From: UBA724 sp964229545
GTDB taxonomy: Bacteria; Bacteroidota; Bacteroidia; Flavobacteriales; Flavobacteriaceae
Direction of reading: 5' to 3'
DNA length: 21,272 nucleotides
Assembly (NCBI GenBank): GCA_964229545.1
Contig: CAXRDP010000060.1
Span: forward strand, 1-21,272
The notes beneath the pieces were generated by a model. The model was not told where the DNA came from. It saw only the letters and a program-made list of their open reading frames with translations, and made no database searches. Shown here in pieces: positions 1 through 6,939 of this stretch. Made by a program: the position numbers and the translations under genes. The stretch's first letter is position 1. Each line of letters begins with the position of its first letter.

Positions 1-911
1 CGGGCCTCGTCCCATAACTCCGCATCGATGAAATGTTGTAGGGTTTGTGTGCCACCTTCCACCAAAACAGAATGAACCCTACTTTCAAAAAGATGCTTCA
101 TGATTTGTAGTAATGGTTTTCCCTTAAAATCTATGCGAATATGGACTATGTTTTTTTGCCGAGTCTCTTTTACATTATTATATATATATGTAGTGTTGTT
201 TGTTTTTAGTGTATTTGGATTGATGCTACAGGACGGGTCAATGATCAATCGGGTGGGTGCATTTCCAGACCAGAGCCTAACGTCCAAACTTGGATTGTCC
301 ATTTCGACCGTTTTTCTGCCTACCAAAATGGCTTGCTCTTCTGCCCTCCATTTATGTACCAGTTGACGTGCAGGTGGTTCTGTTATCCAGTGAGGCTGCC
401 CTTTTATCTGATTATTAGGAGCTATAAATCCATCTTCACTTTGAGCCCATTTTAATACAATGTATGGGCGTTTTTTTTCAACAGCACTTAAAAAACGTTT
501 GTTTAGCAATTTGCATTCAGATTCTAAAACACCTATTTCTACTTTAACTCCCGAATCTTTCAGGTGCTGAATGCCGCGACCATGAACAGCCTCAAAAGGA
601 TCCATCATGCCTATCACTACATGTCGGATGCCGCTTTCAACAATCAATTTGCTACAGGGTGGGGTTTTTCCGTAATGACTACATGGCTCAAGACTGACTA
701 CCAAAGTGGAATGTGCCAATTTGGATTTGTCCCTAACCGCCTGTATAGCATGTACTTCTGCATGTGCCTCACCCGCTTTATGGTGCCAGCCCTCACCGAT
801 AATTTCGCCATGACACACCACAACTGCGCCCACCATTGGGTTGGGGTAGGTGTTGCCGAGGCCTTTGGCGGCCAAAGTCAAACAGCGCTGCATGTAGGGA
901 GTCCAATTCAA
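1..911 (-). CDS. ribD: Bifunctional riboflavin biosynthesis protein RibD (partial, C-terminus cut by window edge)
   Basis: RibD deaminates the pyrimidine ring and then reduces the ribose side chain of the GTP-derived precursor in riboflavin synthesis, in the cytoplasm. Reading the minus strand from 911 gives an open frame of 303 codons to the window edge. The N-terminal zinc deaminase domain has the NPMVGAV motif, HAEVHAI (zinc His and proton-shuttle Glu) and the PCSHYGKTPPC motif (two zinc Cys). The reductase domain follows, with ILVGRKTV and VLVEGGTQTL near the cut end. Family length is about 350 residues, so roughly 40-50 are missing. The start is probably the TTG at 911, giving MNWTPYMQRC, which resembles the usual YMxRCL opening; the alternative is the ATG at 893. 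A stop codon lies a few codons upstream of 911 in this frame. It diverges from the GNAT-prmC-ligA operon. Confidence 0.93.
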   Translation of the reverse strand, partial: MNWTPYMQRCLTLAAKGLGNTYPNPMVGAVVVCHGEIIGEGWHHKAGEAHAEVHAIQAVRDKSKLAHSTLVVSLEPCSHYGKTPPCSKLIVESGIRHVVIGMMDPFEAVHGRGIQHLKDSGVKVEIGVLESECKLLNKRFLSAVEKKRPYIVLKWAQSEDGFIAPNNQIKGQPHWITEPPARQLVHKWRAEEQAILVGRKTVEMDNPSLDVRLWSGNAPTRLIIDPSCSINPNTLKTNNTTYIYNNVKETRQKNIVHIRIDFKGKPLLQIMKHLFESRVHSVLVEGGTQTLQHFIDAELWDEA

Positions 912-939
912 AACAAAAAATTGACGTACTTTTCAGTCA

Positions 940-947
940 CAAAAATA
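940..947 (-). promoter_or_regulatory. TAnnTTTG -7 promoter element upstream of ribD
   Basis: On the minus strand the sequence reads TATTTTTG, an exact match to the Bacteroidota -7 consensus TAnnTTTG. It is 28 bases upstream of the proposed TTG start of ribD at 911, in the 43-base gap between the divergent genes. No clear -33 TTG at the right distance was found. That the box is active is inferred from position and consensus only. Confidence 0.45.
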
Positions 948-954
948 CACCAAA

Positions 955-1449
955 GTGCTTTTACCGCCATCTTGGAACATAAGACCGATTGAAAAAGCTG
1001 ATAACAAAGAGTTGGCAATCGTTCTTCGTGAGGTGCTGTTGGAAATGGGCGTCCCCAAAAAAGGAACAGCCTATGCCGATCCAGAGTTAGACACAATGTT
1101 TGAGGCTTATGACTTTGAAAAGGCCTGTTATTGGGTGGTTGAAAAAGGGGGTGTATTGTATGGCGGGGCAGGTATTGCCAAGCTCAACAATGGTCCATTG
1201 GGGGTCTGTGAACTACAGAAAATGTATTTTTTACCTCAAGCGCGCGGACAGGGCTTGGGTTCAGCAATGATGAAGATATGTTTAGACACAGCTGTTTCGT
1301 TTGGTTTCAATAAATGTTATCTGGAAACCATGCCCAATATGAGTGATGCACAAAAATGTTACCAAAAATTTGGGTTTTTGTACTTAGATTCACCCATGGG
1401 CAACACGGGGCATTTTTCATGTCCGGTGTGGATGTTAAAAGATTTATAA
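955..1449 (+). CDS. GNAT-family N-acetyltransferase
   Basis: A 164-residue protein of the Gcn5-related acetyltransferase fold, which transfers an acetyl group from acetyl-CoA to an amine; the substrate cannot be told from sequence. The acetyl-CoA pyrophosphate-binding motif ARGQGLGSAM is visible around residues 96-105, after the strand ending in LQKMYFLP, and KCYQKFGF near residues 134-141 is the usual motif B region (Y-x-KxGF). The ORF opens at a GTG at 955. The first residues (LLPPSW) are unlike the family, whose proteins typically begin shortly before NIRPIEKADN, so the true start may be a few codons downstream at a non-ATG codon; no ATG is available there. It is followed with no gap by prmC and reads as the first gene of the GNAT-prmC-ligA operon, divergent from ribD. 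Confidence 0.85.
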   Translation: MLLPPSWNIRPIEKADNKELAIVLREVLLEMGVPKKGTAYADPELDTMFEAYDFEKACYWVVEKGGVLYGGAGIAKLNNGPLGVCELQKMYFLPQARGQGLGSAMMKICLDTAVSFGFNKCYLETMPNMSDAQKCYQKFGFLYLDSPMGNTGHFSCPVWMLKDL

Positions 1450-2289
1450 GTGAACTTGGCGCAATTCAAATCCGAATTCAAATCAAATTTGAGCTCATTG
1501 TATCCCGATGAAGAAATCGATGAGATTTTTTTCCGTTTGGCAGAACATCATCTCCAAAAATCCAAAGTGGAGACCGTTTTATCTTACAATGAGCCACTGG
1601 AAAAAGAACAATTACTTCTACTTCAAAAAAGCAGCGCACGTCTTCAGCAAGGTGTTCCTATACAGTATGTATTAGGGACTGTTGATTTTGCAGGTTGTGT
1701 GCTCAATACTTGTGAAGGGGTTTTGATTCCCCGCCCTGAAACCGAAACGCTTGTTCGTTGGATGGCTCAAGAGTACCCTAAAGGTGGTGAGGTTTTAGAT
1801 ATATGTACAGGTAGTGGTTGCATCGCATTGGGGCTTGCAAAACTCACACAAGCCAATATTACGGGTTGGGACTTTTCGGAAAAAGCGCTCGATTGTGCCA
1901 CCACCAATGCCCAACGCAACCATATCGTTATGCAAATTCAACATGTGGATGTATTTGATTTTCCTGAAACATCAAAATCTTGGGACATCATTGTGTCCAA
2001 TCCACCCTATGTACTCGAAAGTGAGAAATCGACCATGCATACCAACGTACTGGACCATGAGCCACACGAAGCTTTGTTTGTGTCAGATGATGACTCCATT
2101 GTTTTCTACAGACTCATTGCAGACTTTGCGACCACCCATCTCAATCCTGGTGGAAGTTTGTATTTTGAACTAAATCCCCTAACGGCCATGGATGTGAAAT
2201 CGCTTTTAAATACAAAGGGATTTACCGATATTGTGGTCGTAAATGACATAAGAGGTTTGCCTAGGATGATGCGCGCAAAAAAGCTGTAA
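1450..2289 (+). CDS. prmC: Release factor glutamine N5-methyltransferase PrmC (HemK)
   Basis: PrmC methylates the glutamine of the GGQ motif of peptide-chain release factors 1 and 2, using S-adenosylmethionine, and so supports efficient termination. The 279-residue protein has the helical N-terminal release-factor-binding domain, the linker motif IPRPETE (residues 93-99), SAM-binding motif I DICTGSGCIAL (about 117-127) and the catalytic NPPY (184-187), which binds the target glutamine amide. Length is normal. The start is the GTG at 1450, directly after the TAA of the GNAT gene (zero gap), with no ATG alternative nearby. Its stop overlaps the start of ligA by one base (TAATG), so translation of the two is probably coupled. 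Confidence 0.95.
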   Translation: MNLAQFKSEFKSNLSSLYPDEEIDEIFFRLAEHHLQKSKVETVLSYNEPLEKEQLLLLQKSSARLQQGVPIQYVLGTVDFAGCVLNTCEGVLIPRPETETLVRWMAQEYPKGGEVLDICTGSGCIALGLAKLTQANITGWDFSEKALDCATTNAQRNHIVMQIQHVDVFDFPETSKSWDIIVSNPPYVLESEKSTMHTNVLDHEPHEALFVSDDDSIVFYRLIADFATTHLNPGGSLYFELNPLTAMDVKSLLNTKGFTDIVVVNDIRGLPRMMRAKKL

Positions 2290-4283
2290 TGGAAGAAAGA
2301 ATCAAAGCCTTAAGAAAACAATTGCATGAGCACAATCATGCCTACTACGTGCTTGACCAACCCACCATTAGTGATTATGAGTTTGACATGCTTTTGCGTG
2401 AATTGATCGACCTTGAAAAAGCACATCCTGAATATTACGACCCCAACTCTCCTACAATACGAGTGGGCGGGGCAGTTACCAAAAAATTCCCAACGGTGGT
2501 CCACGATCATCCGATGTACTCCTTGGATAATGCCTATGACTTTTCAGAATTGCAGGACTGGGAAAACCGCATCCAAAAAGTGTTAGGTGAAGGTGCTGTT
2601 TCTTATAGTTGTGAATTGAAATATGACGGTGCGTCGATCAGCCTTACTTACGAAGATGGTGTTTTGGTTCGCGCGGTCACTAGGGGTGATGGAGTTCAGG
2701 GTGATGAGGTTACACAAAATGTAAAAACCATTCCTACGGTCCCTCTAAAACTCCGTTCCGGCTTTGCCAAACGATTCGATATAAGGGGTGAAATTATATT
2801 GCCTTTGGCAGGTTTTGAAGCCATGAATGCGGAACGTCGTGCAAAGGGTGAGCCATCCTATATGAACCCGCGAAACACCGCTTCGGGCAGTCTAAAACTA
2901 CAAGACTCATCTTTGGTTGCCCAACGCCCATTGCAATGTTTTCTTTATCAGATCATCACTGGCGAAAATGTGTTTTCTACCCAAATCGAAGGTCTTCAAA
3001 CGGCTATAGACTGGGGATTTCATGTGCCCAAACATTTTAAGCATGCGAAAGATTTGCATGAGGTATTGGCTTTTATTCAATATTGGGACTCGCACAGAAG
3101 TGAGTTGCCTTATGAGATTGACGGGGTAGTTATCAAAGTCAATGAAATCCGAGCTCAGGAGCAATTGGGTTTTACGTCCAAATCTCCCCGTTGGGCCATT
3201 GCTTATAAGTTTAAAGCCGAACGTGTCTATACCACCCTTAATTCTGTTGATTATCAGGTGGGACGCACCGGTGCCATCACACCCGTAGCCAATTTGGAGC
3301 CAGTACTGCTGGGTGGTACGATTGTCAAACGTGCGTCCTTGCACAATGCCGATCAAATAGAGAAGTTGGATTTATACCTTGGTGATACAGTAGGTGTTGA
3401 AAAAGGCGGCGAAATCATTCCAAAAATAACGGAGGTTAACACTGATAAACGTGTTTTTCATGCCCAAAAAATACACTACATAACCCATTGTCCAGATTGC
3501 CAAACTACTTTGGTGCGAGATGAAGGTGAAGCCCAGCATTATTGTCCCAATGTTGTTGGTTGCCCTACTCAAATTACGGGTCGAATCCAACATTTTATAT
3601 CTAGAAAAGCCATGGACATAGACGGCTTGGGTAGTGAGACTGTAGTCTTGATGTACAAGCAAGGCTTGTTGCGTAGCTATGCCGATCTCTATTCCATGAC
3701 AGCATCTCAATTGTTGCCCTTAGAGCGCATGGCAGAAAAATCGGTATCCAATGCACTCCAAGCTATTGAAAACTCCAAGTCCGTTCCCTTTGAGCGGGTG
3801 TTGTTCGCTTTGGGGATTCGTTATGTAGGGCAGACGGTAGCCAAAAAATTAGCCCGTCACTTTGGTTCTATAGAAGCCATTGCTAAGGCAGATGAGGAGT
3901 CATTGGTAGCGGTTGATGAGATAGGAACGCGGATTGCACAAAGTGTAAATGCTTTTTTTGCTAATCCTGTCCATATGGAAGTGATTTCAAGACTTAAACA
4001 GCACGGATTGCAGTTGGCTATCAATGATTCAGACTCAGATACCCAATCCAACAAATTAAAGGGGATGGTATTCGTCGTTTCGGGTGTCTTTGAGCGCTAT
4101 GGTCGTGATGAACTTAAAGAGCTTATCGATCATCATGGAGGAAAGGTGACGGGTAGCTTGTCCTCTAAAACCGATTATTTGGTTGCGGGTGCCAATATGG
4201 GGCCTGCCAAGAAAGACAAAGCCGAAAAATTAGGCATTCCCATTATTAGTGAAGATACATTTACAGAGATGATCGACGATTAA
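2289..4283 (+). CDS. ligA: NAD-dependent DNA ligase LigA
   Basis: LigA seals nicks in double-stranded DNA during replication and repair, using NAD+ as adenylate donor. The 664-residue protein carries all usual parts: domain Ia with HAYYVLDQPTISD near residues 17-29, which contacts NMN; the adenylation domain with KYDG, adenylated Lys111; an OB fold; a four-cysteine zinc finger (Cys401, 404, 419, 425); helix-hairpin-helix repeats (FALGIRYVG and neighbouring segments); and a C-terminal BRCT domain from about residue 588. Nothing is missing. The ATG at 2289 overlaps the prmC stop by one base. No hairpin terminator follows; the 93-base gap to the next gene is A/T rich and holds a promoter. Confidence 0.97.
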   Translation: MEERIKALRKQLHEHNHAYYVLDQPTISDYEFDMLLRELIDLEKAHPEYYDPNSPTIRVGGAVTKKFPTVVHDHPMYSLDNAYDFSELQDWENRIQKVLGEGAVSYSCELKYDGASISLTYEDGVLVRAVTRGDGVQGDEVTQNVKTIPTVPLKLRSGFAKRFDIRGEIILPLAGFEAMNAERRAKGEPSYMNPRNTASGSLKLQDSSLVAQRPLQCFLYQIITGENVFSTQIEGLQTAIDWGFHVPKHFKHAKDLHEVLAFIQYWDSHRSELPYEIDGVVIKVNEIRAQEQLGFTSKSPRWAIAYKFKAERVYTTLNSVDYQVGRTGAITPVANLEPVLLGGTIVKRASLHNADQIEKLDLYLGDTVGVEKGGEIIPKITEVNTDKRVFHAQKIHYITHCPDCQTTLVRDEGEAQHYCPNVVGCPTQITGRIQHFISRKAMDIDGLGSETVVLMYKQGLLRSYADLYSMTASQLLPLERMAEKSVSNALQAIENSKSVPFERVLFALGIRYVGQTVAKKLARHFGSIEAIAKADEESLVAVDEIGTRIAQSVNAFFANPVHMEVISRLKQHGLQLAINDSDSDTQSNKLKGMVFVVSGVFERYGRDELKELIDHHGGKVTGSLSSKTDYLVAGANMGPAKKDKAEKLGIPIISEDTFTEMIDD

Positions 4284-4328
4284 TGTTAATTTTATAACTT
4301 TTTGTTTTATTTTGAAAAAAATTAAAAG

Positions 4329-4363
4329 TTTGAATGCCCAAAACCATGATTTAACTAATTTTG
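4329..4363 (+). promoter_or_regulatory. Bacteroidota-type promoter (-33 TTTG, -7 TAATTTTG)
   Basis: TTTG at 4329-4332 and TAATTTTG at 4356-4363 fit the Bacteroidota sigma factor consensus (TTTG / TAnnTTTG) with a 23-base spacer, at the long end of the accepted range. The -7 box ends 13 bases before the ATG at 4377, so the expected mRNA would have a leader of fewer than ten bases. It would drive the DUF6913-dapA cluster independently of ligA. Confidence 0.6.
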
Positions 4364-4376
4364 CAGCCCTAGTTTT

Positions 4377-4889
4377 ATGATGTTCAGAAAAAGAAGTGTC
4401 GAAAGAAAACTCAGCTTGTTTGCTCAGCGCGAACCGGTCAAGGTGAAGCGTGTTGAGTCGATACTTTGTTTGGTAGATCCTTCACAAGTTTCAGTAGAAC
4501 AAATGAGTTCAAGTTTGGAGTTAATTTTTAAGGATGACAAACCTGAATTTAAATTTGTTTATTACCTAAAAAGAAAACGAAAAGAAAGTACTCGTTTCAG
4601 CCCGCAGTTCAATAGGTATCATTTGCACTGGGATGGAGATTTGCTCCACCCAAGTTTGCCTGAATTGGTCTCTCAAAAATATGACATCATGTTTAATTAT
4701 TTCAAAAAAAGTGACCTGACCTTACGAGCCATATCTTCGTCCCTAGATGCCGGATTCCGAGTTGGTTTCTCGTCGGTAGACGAACGCCTCAATGATTTGA
4801 TTTTGGCGACTGATGTTTTTCAGCCCGACCAATTTGTTCAAGAATTTCCCAAATATTATTCAAAAATTAGCACCCATGCCTCATACTGA
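4377..4889 (+). CDS. DUF6913-like protein of unknown function
   Basis: A 170-residue, charged, presumably cytoplasmic protein with no signal peptide or membrane segment. It resembles the DUF6913 proteins found next to dapA in flavobacteria; that assignment is from memory of the family and its position, not from a search. The N-terminus is basic (FRKRSVERKLS). The middle has alternating hydrophobic strands (SILCLVDPS, FKFVYYLKRKRK), and a C-terminal part contains SQKYDIMFNYFKKSDLTLRA followed by a predicted helix region with DAGFRVGFS. No catalytic motif is recognisable. Two ATGs in frame (4377, 4380) are equivalent choices. The 3' end overlaps dapA by 14 bases in another frame, which suggests coupled translation. 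No function is claimed. Confidence 0.75.
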   Translation: MMFRKRSVERKLSLFAQREPVKVKRVESILCLVDPSQVSVEQMSSSLELIFKDDKPEFKFVYYLKRKRKESTRFSPQFNRYHLHWDGDLLHPSLPELVSQKYDIMFNYFKKSDLTLRAISSSLDAGFRVGFSSVDERLNDLILATDVFQPDQFVQEFPKYYSKISTHASY

Positions 4890-5760
4890 TTTCCACGGTA
4901 CCGGAGTTGCAGTAGTGACACCTTTTAAAGCAGATTTTTCTGTGGATTATGATGCACTCGCCAATAACATCAATTATTTGATTGACAATGGCATCAAGTA
5001 TTTGGTGGCCTTGGGGACTACGGGAGAGTCTCCAACCATTACGACCTCAGAAAAAATTAAAATTTTTGACTGTTTTACCCATGTTAATAACGACCGAGTC
5101 CCTTTGGTTATGGGTATAGGTGGTAACCATACCGCTGCTTTGGAAGATGCACTAAAAATGGCAAAAGTCGACGGTTTTCAGGCCATACTTTCTGTTTCTC
5201 CATACTACAACAGACCTAGTCAGGAAGGTATCTACAGACATTACAAAGCCCTAGATGCTGTGACACCGCTCCCAATGATAGTGTATAACGTGCCGGGAAG
5301 GACTGCATCAAACATCAGCGCAGAAACTACGCTTCGAATCGCACATGATTGCAACAACATTATTGGGATCAAAGAGGCCAGTGGTGATTTGAAACAAGGG
5401 GCTCAAATTCTTGCCGGACGACCCAAAGATTTTTTAGTGCTTTCTGGAGATGACCAAACCGCCATCCCATTGATCCAAAAGGGTGGAGAAGGTGTGATAT
5501 CGGTCATAGCCGGTGGTTTCCCTAAGACTTTTTCATCGGGGGTAGAAGCTGCACTTCAGTCTGATAAAAACCGCGCCTCTGAAGTAATGGAATTGATGAA
5601 CCCTGTGATTGATTTGCTGTTTGAGGAGGGCAACCCTGCCGGTATCAAAGCGGTTTTGCACCAACGTGGTCTTTTGGAAAACCATTTGAGACTTCCTTTA
5701 ACACCCGCCTCCGAAAGTCTTCAAAAAAGACTGTTGGCCTATACAGATCGATTGGATTAA
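4876..5760 (+). CDS. dapA: 4-hydroxy-tetrahydrodipicolinate synthase DapA
   Basis: DapA condenses pyruvate with aspartate semialdehyde, the committed step to diaminopimelate (peptidoglycan) and lysine. The 294-residue TIM-barrel protein shows the GTTGES pyruvate-binding loop (Thr48, Thr49), SPYYNRP (Tyr111), the proton-relay Tyr137 with VPGRT (Arg142), and the Schiff-base Lys166 in GIKEASGD. The ATG at 4876 (MPHTDFHGTGVA) is chosen over an upstream in-frame ATG at 4813, because the extra 21 residues lie in the upstream gene and have no counterpart in the family. It overlaps the DUF6913 gene by 14 bases and ends 35 bases before bamD. Confidence 0.96.
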   Translation: MPHTDFHGTGVAVVTPFKADFSVDYDALANNINYLIDNGIKYLVALGTTGESPTITTSEKIKIFDCFTHVNNDRVPLVMGIGGNHTAALEDALKMAKVDGFQAILSVSPYYNRPSQEGIYRHYKALDAVTPLPMIVYNVPGRTASNISAETTLRIAHDCNNIIGIKEASGDLKQGAQILAGRPKDFLVLSGDDQTAIPLIQKGGEGVISVIAGGFPKTFSSGVEAALQSDKNRASEVMELMNPVIDLLFEEGNPAGIKAVLHQRGLLENHLRLPLTPASESLQKRLLAYTDRLD

Positions 5761-5783
5761 ACCCAATATTGAAACCAATTAAG

Positions 5784-5791
5784 TACATTTG
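5784..5791 (+). promoter_or_regulatory. TAnnTTTG -7 element giving a leaderless bamD mRNA
   Basis: TACATTTG matches the Bacteroidota -7 consensus exactly and ends only four bases before the ATG at 5796. Because transcription normally starts a few bases after this box, the message would begin at or next to the start codon. The -33 region has no TTG at ideal spacing, so strength is uncertain. Confidence 0.5.
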
Positions 5792-5795
5792 TGCT

Positions 5796-6602
5796 ATGCG
5801 AATTACCAATACTTTTCTGTTAATTTTATTTGTGTCTTTTGCTCTCGGCTCGTGTAACACCTATCAAAAGGCGCTTAAGAGCGAAGATAATAAGTTGAAA
5901 TACGATTTGGCTGAGCAGTACTATGAGACTGAAGATTATCGACGTGCCAAAAACCTATTTGAACAATTGCAACCCATATACAGGGGGAAGCCTCAGGCCG
6001 AGCGCATTACTTTTTTCTATGCCAACTGCTTGTTTCAAACAAAAAGCTACATCACTGCTGCCTATCAATTTGAATCCTTTACAAAAGCCTACCCAAAAAG
6101 CCAAAAACTGGAAGAGGCCTACTATATGATGGCATTGAGCTACAGCAAGGTATCTCCGGTTTACAGTCTAGATCAAAAAGACACCTACGAAGCGTTGAAC
6201 AAACTACAAGAATACATCAACCGATATCCGGAAAGTGAAAGGCTGGCAGAGGCCAACGTATTGGTGCAGGAACTACGCGAAAAAACAGAGCAAAAGGCGT
6301 TTGAAGTAGCCAAACAATATCACAAAATCAGAGATTATAAGGCCGCCATCAAAGCGATTGATAACTTTATTGGGGATCATCCCGGCACGCCGTATAGGGA
6401 AGAAGCCATGGTGGTGCAATTTCAGTCAGCTTCTACTTTGGCTCTTAACAGTGTATACACCAAAAAAGAACAGCGCCTCAAAGATGCACAGGCCTATTAT
6501 GAAGACTTTGTGCGTTCGTACCCCGAATCCTCATACTTGGAGGAATGTGCCAAGTTATATGATGAAGTCGGTAAAGAAATTACTACATTTGCAGCCAATT
6601 AA
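5796..6602 (+). CDS. bamD: Outer membrane assembly lipoprotein BamD
   Basis: BamD is the essential lipoprotein partner of BamA in the complex that folds beta-barrel proteins into the outer membrane, and sits on its periplasmic face. The 268-residue product begins with a lipoprotein signal: a hydrophobic run LLILFVSFA and lipobox LGSC with Cys20 as the lipidated residue. Tetratricopeptide-like helical repeats fill the rest, for example ETEDYRRAKNLFEQL, KSYITAAYQFESF, TYEALNKLQEYI and IRDYKAAIKAIDNFI, separated by the typical YP and HP turns (AYPKS, RYPES, DHPGT, SYPES). An in-frame ATG at 5769 is rejected: it would put nine residues before the signal and run through the promoter box at 5784-5791. 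It lies between dapA and rpoZ, a neighbourhood I recall from flavobacteria. Confidence 0.94.
   Translation: MRITNTFLLILFVSFALGSCNTYQKALKSEDNKLKYDLAEQYYETEDYRRAKNLFEQLQPIYRGKPQAERITFFYANCLFQTKSYITAAYQFESFTKAYPKSQKLEEAYYMMALSYSKVSPVYSLDQKDTYEALNKLQEYINRYPESERLAEANVLVQELREKTEQKAFEVAKQYHKIRDYKAAIKAIDNFIGDHPGTPYREEAMVVQFQSASTLALNSVYTKKEQRLKDAQAYYEDFVRSYPESSYLEECAKLYDEVGKEITTFAAN
6584..6591 (+). promoter_or_regulatory. TAnnTTTG element inside the 3' end of bamD, upstream of rpoZ
   Basis: TACATTTG, the same octamer as in front of bamD, lies in the last codons of bamD (it encodes part of TTFA) and ends 21 bases before the rpoZ ATG. It may be an internal promoter for rpoZ-coaBC-porD. The coding role alone could also explain it, and no -33 TTG is seen. 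Confidence 0.35.
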
Positions 6603-6612
6603 TTGATTTCGC

Positions 6613-6933
6613 ATGCCAATAAAAGATTCCAACGCCGCTGAAAGTACTGTCACTTATGACCGCAACCAATTAGATGCACCTACAGGTAACATCTATGAAG
6701 CTGTTTCTATACTTGCCAAGCGTGCGGTTCAAATCAATGAAGAAATTCGTACGGAATTATTCGAGAAACTCGAAGAATTTGCAACGCCACTAGAAACCCT
6801 TGAGGAAATTTTCGAAAACAAAGAACAGATTGAAGTTTCTAAGTTCTACGAAAAACTTCCAAAACCTCATGCGGTTGCTATCGAACAATGGCTTGCAGAT
6901 AAGATCTACTACCGCCATACCGATAATTCATAA
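6613..6933 (+). CDS. rpoZ: DNA-directed RNA polymerase omega subunit (Bacteroidota type)
   Basis: Omega is the small subunit that wraps the beta' C-terminus and helps polymerase assembly. The 106-residue protein has the conserved core in the form used by Bacteroidota: GNIYEAVSILAKRAVQIN at about residues 25-42, matching the family pattern of a short helix with A-x-RA-x-QI, followed by an acidic region (LEEFATPLETLEEIFENK) and a short C-terminal helix ending IEQWLADKIYYR. It is annotated from that core plus location between bamD and coaBC, which is a common flavobacterial arrangement. It starts 10 bases after bamD and ends 6 bases before coaBC, so the three are likely cotranscribed. Confidence 0.88.
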   Translation: MPIKDSNAAESTVTYDRNQLDAPTGNIYEAVSILAKRAVQINEEIRTELFEKLEEFATPLETLEEIFENKEQIEVSKFYEKLPKPHAVAIEQWLADKIYYRHTDNS

Positions 6934-6939
6934 CACACT

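Noticed and set aside
175..192. TA-rich dinucleotide run.
   Set aside because: It is inside ribD and encodes an ordinary TYIYNN stretch; too short to be a meaningful repeat.
564..992. Plus-strand open frame of 142 codons across the ribD region.
   Set aside because: It is antisense to the conserved deaminase domain of ribD and has no recognisable protein features.
2907..3356. 149-codon minus-strand frame inside ligA.
   Set aside because: Antisense shadow of the ligase adenylation and OB domains; no promoter box or protein motif was found for it.
4284..4328. A/T-only inverted repeat (AACTTTT with AAAAGTT and neighbouring T/A runs) after ligA as a terminator.
   Set aside because: No G/C pairs to speak of and a long loop; such pairings are expected by chance in A/T-rich gaps.
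4813..4875. Upstream ATG for dapA giving 21 more residues.
   Set aside because: The extension lies inside the DUF6913 gene in another frame and does not resemble DapA; the ATG at 4876 does.
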